From contig JARGSG010000066.1 of the NCBI GenBank assembly GCA_030374805.1, positions 62,001-126,000 of the forward strand: DNA of 64,000 nucleotides, in the 5' to 3' direction. Positions 26,264-36,985 of the stretch are shown here, piece by piece. The position numbers were made by a program, and so were the translations under genes. The first letter of the stretch is position 1, and each line of letters starts with the position of its first letter. Under the pieces are notes generated by a model, which searched no databases, had not been told where the DNA came from, and saw only the letters and a list, made by a program, of their open reading frames with translations. Source of the stretch: Gracilaria gracilis. Lineage: Eukaryota; Rhodophyta; Florideophyceae; Gracilariales; Gracilariaceae.

Positions 26264-29200
26264 TGGGACGCTTACTTGCTAATCCATAATTTATAGTTCC
26301 GTGAATGTAGCGCAAGACATTCTTCATCTTCTACCAGTGTGTCAAGGCTACGAAAGCGCTATATGTGCGAGGCATGGAAACAGCAGTAGAAATATCGGGT
26401 CTAGTCCGAGTACTAAGGAACAATAAAGACCCCAATACAGAACGATACGGAACTAATTGCATTTGTCGACTTTCTTCAGTATTCAAATCGCGTCGAGCTT
26501 CTCACAGTATGTGAACAAGACGTAGAAAGTGATGCGAAGGTTTTCAAGTTTCCATTCTTGCTTCCAAAGAAAGCTTCGCCATGAACGGTTTCTGATGTAG
26601 CATTAAGCCGCCTTCAAACGGTTTTATAGAAATATTTAAGTATAGCTAAGCTTCTCTAATGTCCCGTATCCGAAACGATTTCTCAAACCGTTGCTTTAGA
26701 TTGGAGGACTGAATCACTGTTACCAAAAAGCACAATATTATCTAAATATATGAGTGCATAAACGAGATTGATGCCTTCTCCAAAACGAAAAATGCACTCG
26801 CATGATTTCATTTGTACTAAACCTTCGGAGAGAAGAATGCTCGAAAGTACCAAAAGGAACTCTTTGGTGCCTGCCGTATTCCGTAAAGAGATTTGCGCAA
26901 TTTCACTGTGCGTCCATTAACTTCTTTCTCCCGGGTATATTGGGTGGTTTTATTTACACCCAAAGTCCTGGGGGAAATGCACCGTGAAGAAACGCACCCT
27001 TGATATCGATGTGATAGCACATCCAGTATTAGAGCAAACTGTAGTGCAACACCAGAGGCGGAAAGAAACCACGAAAATGTCCGAGATCTTCTTCGCTAGG
27101 AAAGCATTCAGCAGACAGAGCCTCTCTGGCGAGGTACGACAAAGTCGGTTGTAAGCCAAGGCCAAGCCGTTGCGGCGGAGCGTAGAGAGTTGAGCAGAGA
27201 ATCGGTGGACCACCACGTGTGTGGGCTAATGTATCCTCGCAAGAGGCACGAGTCCACAGAAGTAGGAAGAGAGAAAATGGAATCCGCGAGACCGGGGAAT
27301 AGAGAGAATGAAAAGGATCAAATGGGCAATAGATACGATAAACACCGGTGGCAACCCTGTGCATGGCGAACGCGACCAACAGCGGTAAAACATTCCCACA
27401 GTTAGGTTAGTTTAGAGAACGCACGGAGGATAGAAAACCCGTAAGCTACAGAGCCTCTCTCCTGGAAGTATTCGATGACCGCCGAAGGCGAAGAAGTCTA
27501 GAGCCAACCCTGGTTGGGGAGGTTTACTGAGTGGCGATGGCCAAATGCTGAGCCACTGTATGGAACGGGGACTTCCTGAAACTAAGCAAAAACTATCTTA
27601 TAAATATCTAAATAACCAGTTATGCTGTGCCAACCATCCCTTGCAACCGGGCCACACGTGTACCACTCATACCCATATTGAGGCTGCAGAGCGAGCGTGC
27701 GTGCACACAAGGCACAACGAGTACAATATGCACACCGCATTGCGGCAGAAAAACCGCTTGTCGTGGTGGTAAGCATCGCTGCGCAAAAAGAGGGAAAACG
27801 ATTAAGGCGGTGAAGTATCCCCTGCGGGGCGTTGTACTACACAAACCAATAATAAACAGAAATAGAAACAAATCAAAAGGTATTACAGATGAGTAGTGAC
27901 TTTCAGAAGCGTCAATGCACTGCCCGTTTCCCTTTGCAACAAGTCGCGCTTTGAATCGCGCCAGTGTACCGTCCTCATCTCTTTTGAGTTTTAAGATCAT
28001 ACAACTTGGAAGTGAGCGTTCGCTGAGCGGTTCAGAGGTTTCTTCGTACGTTTCGCTCTGTAGTAGCCTGGAAAATTTTTCTTCAATTTGGCACATCTAA
28101 TAATGGGACTCGGGGGACTGTAGTGGGAGTTTATGGCTCGATTCATCAACAGTTGAAATTTCAGAGAGCATGGAACGAGCAGCATTACAATTCGGAGATT
28201 CATCATATTCGATCGGGTACTTCTCGCCATTGAAATCAGAAGGTTTGTCTGGAATAGAGTAAGGGAGTCATAATATTCACCATCATCAGTCTCCTGAGCC
28301 GCACCATTGTTACCATCCTCTTCTACTGCCCCTGCATCGCTACTGTCATAACCATCCGTTTCCAACTTAGTACTTTTGTTAGAATCCATAGGTAATCTAG
28401 GAAATTTAGACTCATAGGAGGTAACAAGTTTTGCCTTTCGACGGAGGTTATTCAATAAGATTGTATACAGTCCACCACGAAGATTTCCAAGGTTCAAACC
28501 CTTGTGGAGGCGAGGTTCGAGTTTCCCTCTGGACTTGGAACCTCCAATCATTGCCAGAGCCTTACAGACAAACGGGCGCAAGTGCTTCACGTAATCAGTA
28601 TCGCGATTAAACAATGCTTTGTATGGTACTGTCTTGATTGTAGAGTGCAGGACTGCGTTCTTGCAGTTGGCGACGTGGTTAAGTGCTTCAGGCCAGTATA
28701 ACATTGGAAAGTCGGCTTCTCTGAGAAACGCGCGAAGTGCACCATGGAATGCGCCATGTCCTCGTACGATCAGTCCATTAGAAGCTGGAGTGTGTGCTGG
28801 TGTTTCATATACGTCAGTTTTTCTGCTCTGAAAGCAGAAGCCGCTTTGAAAAATTCTCCGCCTCCATCGATATGCAGTGTGATGATCCGATGTCCGGTTT
28901 GCCTCTCAAAATATGGTTTCAACTTCAAAAGTTCGTCAGAAGCTTGACCTTTCGTTTGCTTTGAAAGGCGTATAGGTAGCGGGTCGTGGCTTCAATGACC
29001 GCCGAGAAACATTTGTGTGCATCTAATTATGTAACTCCGACTGAGGGAACGTCTGCATGGAGCCCGCCATGTTTGCGGGAAGTTAATGAGACTTTGAAGG
29101 ATTGGCGTAACTTACCACTAATACACGGTTCGCATTCGTGTTTGATCAATTGCTTAATAGGGATTATGCCCTTTATTCATCATGTGGCGTGCTTTCTTCT

Positions 29201-29850
29201 TGCGGCTGATGTGTCCAAAACGAAGCTGTCAGGTATCCACGTCGGTCTGTTTAGACTTTTGGTGGACTGCTTCAGTGGCGTTTATGTTCATTTCACTAAC
29301 CATAGCGTCAGATGTCGTGGTATCTAGCACAGTAGCTTCATCTTTTGCTTGGGCTGCAGGCAATGTTCCATTTTGCACGACAGTTTGGTTAAGATTTTGG
29401 ACAACAGCCATCATTGCCTTATTTATCTTCTCATCACCCATCATCACTGGCGGTGCTGGCTTCGAATTAATACCAATGTAAAATAGACCGTCGTCACGCC
29501 TTGGAGCATGGCCAATGATCTTTAATCCATTGCGAAGGTCGATAATGTGAGCTGCGTCTGGCATGAATAGCACTGCAAGGTCATGCCATGTGAGTGCTGG
29601 TACAGAAAGTAGGTTCATTGAAAGGTCAGCAGCACCAAGGGTTCGTAAGAGCCTTACGGTTGTATCACCTTCTTGTCATGTCCACTGCACAGTTCTAGTC
29701 CCCTCCATACTTGCCTTCACAACACAGTCATCACCCAAAGCGAGGTTAACGCTACAGCTTTTCGGGTTCGCCAGTGAAGCAATGTCTGGAGTCATTTGTG
29801 TTGTGGTGCCCGAATCCAACATACAATCTTCCGTTTCTGTGTACGAAGGG
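26264..29850 (-). pseudogene. Copia pol: protease, integrase, reverse transcriptase, partial RNase H
   Basis: Protease: DCMLDSGTTTQMTPD (catalytic DSG) and SMNLLSVPALTWHDL. Integrase: LHIDGGGEFFKA, then in another phase TPAHTPASNGLIVRG and LYWPEALNHVANCKN. Reverse transcriptase: LKRDEDGTLARFKARLVAKG at 27.9 kb. After the insert at 27040-27841 it continues with HIDIKGAFLHG, KLRKSLYGIRQAPKS and a decayed catalytic box IYLDNIVLFG (normally YVDD). RNase H begins with KNVLRYIHGTINYGL near 26.3 kb and stops at the junction with the plus-strand copia. Confidence 0.8.
27040..27841. mobile_element. 802-bp solo-LTR-like insertion with 5-bp target duplication
   Basis: It begins TGTAGTGCAACACC and ends GGGGCGTTGTACTACA, a TG...CA element with imperfect terminal inverted repeats. 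The 5-mer CAAAC flanks both ends (27035-27039 and 27842-27846). No internal coding domain is recognised. Its position splits the reverse transcriptase of the minus-strand copia, so it inserted later. Confidence 0.8.
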
Positions 29851-30685
29851 CATTTTCACGTGCGACTGCCCTACGAACGTCGTTATTGTTCCTTCTATTT
29901 CCTTGTTTCTTCTTTTGATGTTTATTTCCCAATGTGTTGTTGTTACGGCCCTTCTTTTTTCCATCAATTTTTATTCCTAGTTTGTTGTTCGGATTAGTAG
30001 GATCTAAGAAGCAGTTCTTTGCTGTGTGATTGTTCATACTACAAATACCACATTTGGCTGTGGAGGTAGACGTATTTGCATATGACACCCGTTTTTGGTA
30101 CCGAAGTCGCATAGTCTTATGTTCATCAAGGAGCAGTGAGGTGATAGTCTCCCAGGTGCTTTGGTCATTTCTAAATGTCTTAATTGCCGCACAAACGGCC
30201 ATCAGCTTGGGAGCGTCCATTGCAGCAACCCGTAACCCAAACTGCAGTTCTTCAGTGAGTGACATCTTTGTTGCCTCTAGTTTTGACATAAGGCTTCTCA
30301 TGTTGTCAATGTGAGCCCCAAGAGGTTTAGATGTCGATGCATACTTCAATGATACAAGTTCACATATTGTGTTGGTACGCGAAGCAGTTGTAAAAGAATG
30401 AAAACATGCATCCAATTTTGCAAGCATATCGTACGGATGGCCTATTTACGTCTGTACTATGCGCAGCGTTTCGTTGCAGAGCGCGGCAACAACAACTTTA
30501 CTTGCTCTTTTCTGGTCGTTCACAAAGTTATCCTTCCTCTCATCGTCTCCACCGTAGGGATTTCTTTATCTCCGAAGAACATTTTCAAGTGGTTTGGCTC
30601 CGCACGCCGTTTCCACTCTAATTTTCCAGAGAGCGTAATCGTCAACCTCACATAAGGGCTTTATTTTGACGCGGTCGGGGTCCAT
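29792..30685 (-). pseudogene. Copia gag with zinc knuckle
   Basis: It starts MDPDRVKIKPLCEVDDYALW, with early stops after LENVLRR and after ALCNETLRIVQT. It then runs open through SLTEELQFGLRVAAM to an intact CX2CX4HX4C knuckle (CGICSMNNHTAKNC) and a basic tail. The protease lies in a different phase overlapping its 3' end, so a frameshift (programmed or by decay) would be needed to make Gag-Pol. Confidence 0.8.
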
Positions 30686-30829
30686 GATGTACAATCAGAT
30701 AAGAAAAAGAATAAAAAATGAGAGGGGTTAGTAAAACAAAAAAGAAGTTGTGACTTACCTGAGAGTGAGAGATAGTTCGTTTCTCTGTATGGAGGCCCAA
30801 TAACGTGGTAGCGCTTGTAGGCGCTGACT

Positions 30830-31061
30830 TGTAGGTGAGCAAGAAAGCTGGCTGAAGAGTTTCTGTGAGTCTCTTCAGCAGCGGGTTTTGTAATGTTCAA
30901 GTCTTTCCTATGAAGGAAACACTTTCCTAAGATAAACAATATCTATCAATTACGTAGTATAGAACAAATATTACGTAGCAATATCTAACTAGTACGTAAC
31001 CCTTGCCAAGTAATGCTTGGAAGTTTCGTAGAAGATCTTGATTATCTGTTAGTCTTCGACA
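30830..31061 (-). repeat. 5' LTR of minus-strand copia (232 bp)
   Basis: Same length as, and about 92-93% identical to, the LTR at 14072-14303. It starts TGTCGAAGAC and ends CACCTACA on the minus strand. The gag ATG is at 30685. Confidence 0.85.
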
Positions 31062-31534
31062 AATTTTGCTTTTTTCAAGCTTCTTTTATTGTAAACACTC
31101 TTCGAATTAAAGTGTTTAACTACAGTTATTTTTTCAATGGGATTGAATACATAGTTTCCATCAGAATAACAGAAGTAGTGTTCAAGCTCTGCACAGAAAA
31201 GAACTGGAACAAAATGCTTCAAAAAATAGTTTTCAAGAAAAGAGTTTACAAAAACAACAATTTAGAACATTTGCAACCATACGTGACAGGATCTCTTAGA
31301 ATGTTGTCAAACAACATTACAGTACCAGATCGCAATAAAAAAGCGCAGTAACGACGGTGAGTGAAGAGCAAAACGAGCTATAGTTTTCTTATGGCTTCGC
31401 TCATAGAGTCAAAGTTCATTGTAGTTGCACAGTGGTGGACGGATGGTTCAAAAGCAATACAGGTTGGCACGAGAGGTCTACACAGAAACTCTTCTCTGAG
31501 CTCCTGGGTTATCGATGTGCTTTATATAGAGATA
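31062..31534. other. AT-rich stretch, no recognised gene
   Basis: A 112-codon plus-strand frame (31013-31351) begins inside the LTR and has no recognisable domain. Nothing else is supported. Confidence 0.35.
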
Positions 31535-31878
31535 CTAGTGTCTATTGGACCAGTACGCTGACCTCATATGAGGCCGACAAAAAATAATCAAAAACTAGCT
31601 TTTAGCCGTATTTGTCCAGAATTTTCAAATTCTGAGGTTTGAGAAGTCTTCAAACAACATCCATCGCATTGCGATAGAAGTTTTATGTAGACCGATGGGT
31701 GAGAAGTAAAGGACGACGATCTCTGTTTACAAAAAATCGATTTCCTTTGTTATCGCCATCAAAGATGAGACAGTAGAGGATGAAAAAAGCACTTATTCAG
31801 AAAAGCAAAAAATATTTACTGAAAAAACTTCGGTTGAAAACTGACCTCATATGAAGTCACTTGTCCAATAGACACTAG
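31535..31878. mobile_element. 344-bp MITE-like element
   Basis: Terminal inverted repeats of about 35-40 bp: CTAGTGTCTATTGGACCAGT at the left, and at the right the reverse complement of CTAGTGTCTATTGGACAAGT. Both are followed inward by a CTCATATGA block. It is non-coding and AT-rich inside. A TA precedes the left end, but I cannot confirm a target duplication. Confidence 0.7.
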
Positions 31879-32798
31879 CCGACCATTGGGCTAACTAGTG
31901 ACGGACTACTTACTGACAATATTTTACGTCTGTTACCAATGGTGTACGTTTCTTTACGACATCACCATATCCCCCGTTGTGCCAGGGTCTTTCATGAACA
32001 TATAACATATCTTATTTCTAGATCTACTGTAATATAGTGTCCCCCATTTACTTGTTACGACCACTAGCTGTGATTTCATCACGACCAGCCAGTCATTATA
32101 AGTAGGTAGCTCACTCTATTAGTAGAGCTGCTTTTGGTCTAGTCATCGACAGAGCATTGGTTCTCGTTCTGTAAAGATGTTTAACACCAGTCTACCCCAA
32201 CCTTCAATATCTTACATATGGTACCATCTAATTTCTATTAACGCCACTTGAATTACCCAGTCGCGCAACAAGCCAGCAGAAATGACCGTGGTTAATTAAC
32301 GTAGTCCAGAGAAAATGACAACGCTGTATACTAGACACCGTGAGTTTCAAGTGCAAGACCGGTCAAGGGTCAAAGACGCTGAACGAACTATGTTCAACAT
32401 CCCTTAAACCACAAAACGTGGTGAAGTTTATGGATATCGGGAGTGGAAGAACGTTTAAATGTATGGTAACGGTAAATGATGGAAGATTCATGATGTATGG
32501 AATTGAATTGCGACTGCGTTGCAGAAAAATTAAGTCTTTGAGTTCTGTTTATCATGGCATTAATATAGTTCAAGGTACTTGAAGGAGACTCACAAAGAAG
32601 TAGCTATCAGATCCCGATGAAAAGAACAAGAAGTTCCAAGCTGGATATATATTAAAATGGTAAGAAAAGTTGATAAGGTAGAAATGAGGGAAAAAGGCGA
32701 AATTTTGGTTTTGAGAAACAATTAAATGAAAGTTCAACACTCTTTGAATGCTTGGGTCGATGTGGACATCAATTTTCAGGGGAACGTGAACGTAGTTT
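31879..32798. other. No recognised gene
   Basis: AT-rich sequence with an 80-codon plus-strand frame (32340-32582, containing VVKFMDIGSGRTFKCM) of unknown kind. It ends at the left LTR of gypsy element A. Confidence 0.3.
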
Positions 32799-33346
32799 TG
32801 TGATATAGCGCAAGCGAATGAGGAGGCCGAAGCGGTCTTGAGATGGGAGTGGCGGCGCCGTACAGTCGTGTGACTGTAGTCAATCCGAACCGAGTAAACG
32901 GGCGGAAGCATCGGGCGGTCGAGGAGAGAGTGGACGATTGGTATCACCAGGCACACACAAGAACGTGCGGAAGGGTACAAAGGGTCTCATAAACCCGATA
33001 AAGGAGTAGAGGTGCGGTTTATTGTAACGCAAGTGGACAAAAAAGACGTTCGGTAGAATATGCCTGTCGTTTACGATTGGGAGGCAGCGAGATTCGAGCT
33101 TTAACTAAATATCGGGTCTGGACCCCCTACTGCCTACTGTACGATTGGTCCACTTACTGTGCCGCCGCCCGACACCACTCAACTTGCACAAGTGTTCTAC
33201 TTGTTTTCTATGCCAATCCGTCCGGCACTCGATCACCAAATCATACACGTAGTGGTGCCACTGCATCGGCACACCTTGCACTACCGCTTTGTACGTGAAA
33301 GCCCAATCGGATAGCCTGCACACCAACTCAGGCCCACTATACAACA
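32799..33346 (-). repeat. 3' LTR of gypsy A
   Basis: Aligns with 43437-43981 along its length (shared blocks CCGAAGCGGTCTTGAGA, CGTTCGGTAGA, GTGCCAATCCGTC-like and AATCATACAC). The copies are clearly diverged by eye, so the insertion is old. Confidence 0.82.
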
Positions 33347-33435
33347 CATCTTCCTCTTACACTGGCACTCCGCCATTCGTAGCGCCTCGTAGCGTCGCCA
33401 AATCGCTACGCCTATTTCCGCTTGGTTGAGAGGGC

Positions 33436-33935
33436 GCTATCGTATCCGTTCGGAATACTTGCCCGGAAAGGGGGGGCGAAGCCATGGCAAAATTTTCTGA
33501 ATGAGCGGGGCGAAAGATATCTGAGTAGGGATACTATAGTTCGAACCGAACGGAATGATACGAGTTGGAATGCGGGGGGGTAGATCGAGGACGCACCAGG
33601 CGTTTGTCCATAGCGTATGAGGCGGTCCATAGCGGTACGATCTGCGTGGTGTCCTCCAGATGCAGCCGTCGCTTACGACGCTCCGTACGGATGAGTCCGA
33701 TCGGAAGCATGCCAGTCGTCCCATGGAATCTCCACGACGGTCACCATACGGGGGGTCCCGGGCGGAGTTCACAAGCTGTCAGCTCCGCCGGCCACGAAGT
33801 GTGCTTTTGGCATCAACTGCTCGGGAATACGCGCCAAGTGCGTGCTGAGTCCGTACGGTGAACGGAAAGCCGCGGTATCCGCTTTCTGAAAGGTTGCCCG
33901 GAAAGGGCGGGGCGAAGCCAGTCCCAAATTTTCTA
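33436..33935. repeat. Spaced direct repeat of about 65 bp
   Basis: Two copies (about 33436-33505 and 33868-33935) share TTGCCCGGAAAGG, GGGGCGAAGCCA and AAATTTTCT in order. They lie between the 3' LTR and the antisense frame of gypsy A. Confidence 0.6.
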
Positions 33936-34048
33936 AGTTGGCTGTGTCAAATACTGTACGAATGGACTCGTCGGGAAGCGTTCACCATTATACGTACGAG
34001 CTGACATAGCGACAGATGCTGATCGCAGCGAAGGCGTGCGGGTATCCG

Positions 34049-34195
34049 AATTGGCGCGTATAGTCCGTCTCGAAGGAGAACGTCCGAAGGGTGTTAGAAT
34101 CGGTGCGCACAGAGTACGTCGAGAAGGAGAACATTCGACGGTTGTCCAAATCGGCGCGCACAGTACGTCTCAAAGGGGAGCGTCGGGCGGGTAGT
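34049..34195. repeat. Tandem repeat, three units of about 50 bp
   Basis: Units start near 34049, 34098 and 34149, each beginning AATYGGYGCG and containing GTACGTC or TCCGTC, then AAGGAGAACRT. Such tandem blocks are common between pol and the 3' LTR in some gypsy lineages. Confidence 0.75.
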
Positions 34196-34801
34196 TTCTT
34201 GGCGACCGATCGTTCGACTGTGCGGCTACGTCGTGTCCGAAGCAGTGGTCTTCGTTCGTGAGGGGACTGACGGTCGAAGAACTGTCAGCGTTCATGACGA
34301 CCGTGCGGGCGAGAATTGTTCGCAAAGGTAATGCACGACTATACGAATTGGGCGTGACGCAATGATGAAGCTAGTGTGGCTCGTGAAGGGGTGACGGCGG
34401 AACGTCAGCTCTTGCTCCTCCAATAAAATATTAAATCAGCACTGAAAATTCGTCCGCGCGGTGTCTGTACGACTACAGAGGCTTCTTGGCCATTTCAAAC
34501 GGTCAGTGATACCTCAAGTACTGCGTCATCGTCCTAACCTTCCCCTATAAGAGCGCAAGCAGAACGGTGACATGTCCGAATCGGTGCAATCCGCATCCAA
34601 CCATACGCACGCAATGGCGCCGAACCCGAGCGGCTCTGGCACACCATCGACACCTTTCGGTTCGGTCCGGCTACCTCGTCAGAAATATCATAACCGTTTT
34701 CGTCATGATTACAACGCTCCCCACTGAAGGAAGCAGGTCCCGCTATCCGTCTTGGAATACTCCCAGAGTGGGTTCCCCCACAGTGAGCGTTTTGCTTCGA
34801 T

Positions 34802-36595
34802 TTGGACGGCATTCCCGATGCGAGAAATTGTGAATCGCAATCCGAAATAGACAAGCCTCGAGGCTTGGCAAGCCCGCTGGAACCACCTGCCTGGTGTGAC
34901 CGGGCTGAAGGACGAAGAGACCTATGGGCGGAGCGGCATATTATACCTGCGCTGCTGCGAGGAAAATTCTTATCCGGATGCATTGCAGCGTCTGTTTCAT
35001 ACCTGCTATCCGATTCGAGCTTTCACGAGAAGGATACGAACCCGCTTGTACTCGTGATATTCTAACCGCCGTAAGACAAGTTGTACTGGCTGAATCTTCA
35101 ACGGTGGAGAAGTAACGCCACGACGAAGGCGCGCATCCGCGCGTCCCACGGATTCCTCTACGGTTGGCATAACTTCGAGTTCTCTGACGTCCCTAAACAT
35201 CACCGATCGCACTTGGACTGCTCCACAAACAAAGTGTGGACCAGTCTCGATGTGTTCCGCAACCTATCCGTACCGACTCCGTCCTTGTTGGGACACAATT
35301 TGTAGGAGCTTCTCAAAGATTCGCCCATACAGGGTGTCGTCCTTCAGGTCGTGTACGTGGAATGGGCGGTGTTTGCCTTCATGGCATTTCTACAGGCAGC
35401 TCACGAAAGGATCGACGTCTTTAACAGTGCGGAAGACGATCTTTCGTCCTATAAGGACGGTCAAACCAAGTACGGGCGGTTTTTTCCAATGTCGCACAAG
35501 TTGGTGTGTATTTTGGCTGAAATGGGACTCCAGAACGTTCTCCGTGGCAGCTTGTACCCCCCGCAGGTCGGCGAGAAACTGCTGCAGTACTCGTTGGAGA
35601 CCGATTGGGACAACACCTCGGAGTTCTAGTGGTACGACTACTACTCCGATAAGTTCCCGGCAATGCATTCGACCTGTTCGATAGTGACACCGATTACTCC
35701 TGTCCTGAAGGGTCCGGAGATTCTTCCCCCCTGGCCTTTCAAAACCGTTCCGGACTTCTTTCCAAAAAGATTCATTGCGCAGGACTCCGATGACATAGGG
35801 CCCCTGCCGAATCCGATGTTTACAATCTTTGAGGCGCGGACTGTCGTGGAGGCAGGATTACAGGCAGGATTCGGTAGGAAATCTTGGGACAAGTCCGGGG
35901 TCGCCATTGAGAACAGCGCCGGTCCACACTCGGACGGCGATACGCAAAAGGCTTTCGTGGCCCTCCGTGCGGCTTGTATTCCGCTCGGGGGAGAAAGACC
36001 TACCACGCTTGACGAGGCCCTGTTGGCAGCATGAGCATTTCTGTGCCGTGCGGTCAACGCCGAGACTGCTCTTCGTGATCAGGCTCAGGCGCAGCTTAAC
36101 CTGCTCGGTTACCTCCGTGCCCACTCCCTGTTGGTCTTGGCGTCTTACGAGAAGTCCGTGACTCTTGGACTGGGTATAACGCCGGGTGTGTACGAAACGC
36201 CGATGCCGACGTTCGCGCCGCCATTGGAGGAGCTGTTGACTATTTCTGATGAGGGCATAGCGCAGCAGGCCGATGCGGAGCGCATTTTAAACCACATCTT
36301 CAAGAACATGCGTTAAGGAGCGGAGGTCTTCTTCAACGGCTTCGAGCTGATTGCGCCCAGTGTTCTGTCTGGGAATGAGCCTGAAGGTGATGGTCAATCC
36401 GGTGACGGTGCAGGGCCGAACGGTACGAACGCGGCTCCCGAAGGGAAGACTCCGCAAAAGGAGGTGACGCCGGTGGTCGAGCATGTTCCAATGTCATCTC
36501 CAGTAGGAGATCAAGAGGGAATGGAGACCATCACGGTTGAAAATGACCCCATAGAGCCGGCGCCTGCACCCGCAAACAAATCGGGGAGTAAGTAG
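34802..36595 (+). pseudogene. Long decayed antisense ORF inside gypsy A
   Basis: One reading phase on the plus strand, opposite to gag-pol, stays protein-like for about 1.8 kb and is broken by about seven stops (35063, 35072, 35303, 35627, 36032, 36314, 36593). Protein-like segments include YGRFFPMSHKLVCILAEMG, LLQYSLETDWDNTSEF, GPLPNPMFTIFEARTVVEAG and a Pro/Glu/Gly-rich tail near the end. Loss of the frame only by point stops, without frameshifts, suggests an ORF that was once continuous. No domain is recognised. It converges with pol, whose stop is at 36986. A matching frame exists in gypsy B. Confidence 0.6.
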
Positions 36596-36985
36596 GGCGG
36601 GAAGAAGAAGGTCGTGGCCACTTTGCCGTGGCCTTGAACAGCCTCGACGTTCCAGCCAACGAAGACCGGTTCGTGCTCACTTGATGGTTCCAGTGCAGGG
36701 CGTGGTATCTCTCCGTGGGGTACTCGTGGGCGCTTCATTACGAAGCCCGGCTGGAAGAAGATTACTTAGTTGACCGTGCGTACCTGTAGCTTCTTTTTCC
36801 TAACTAAACTTGTGATTATTTGTGAAATGACCTGTGGGCCAATAGCGTGTCGTTCTGCGTGCGCCGTTGTAAAAAAGGCGGCGTTTTGTAAAATCGAAAC
36901 GTAATTAACAAATATGTGTACGTTGGTGGCGGACTGCCGCTCAGTAGTAACGTAATGGCGGCGCCTTTCGGTTTCCCGTGACGGT

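Larger units (their letters stand above)
26264..31061 (-). mobile_element. Copia retrotransposon, minus strand, decayed and interrupted
   Basis: A 5' LTR at 30830-31061 is followed by a leader of about 145 bp, gag, protease, integrase and reverse transcriptase on the minus strand. The pol sequence runs into the plus-strand copia at 26264 within RNase H, so the 3' end is not adjacent. An 802-bp foreign insert sits inside the reverse transcriptase. Stops and frameshifts occur throughout. Confidence 0.85.

Noticed and set aside
32100..32200. Possible tRNA-like sequence (short TAG CTC-type words)
   Set aside because: No cloverleaf with a B-box and acceptor pairing could be found by eye.
32570..32980. 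136-codon minus-strand frame crossing the gypsy A left LTR boundary
   Set aside because: It spans an element boundary and has no conserved motif, so it is unlikely to be a gene.
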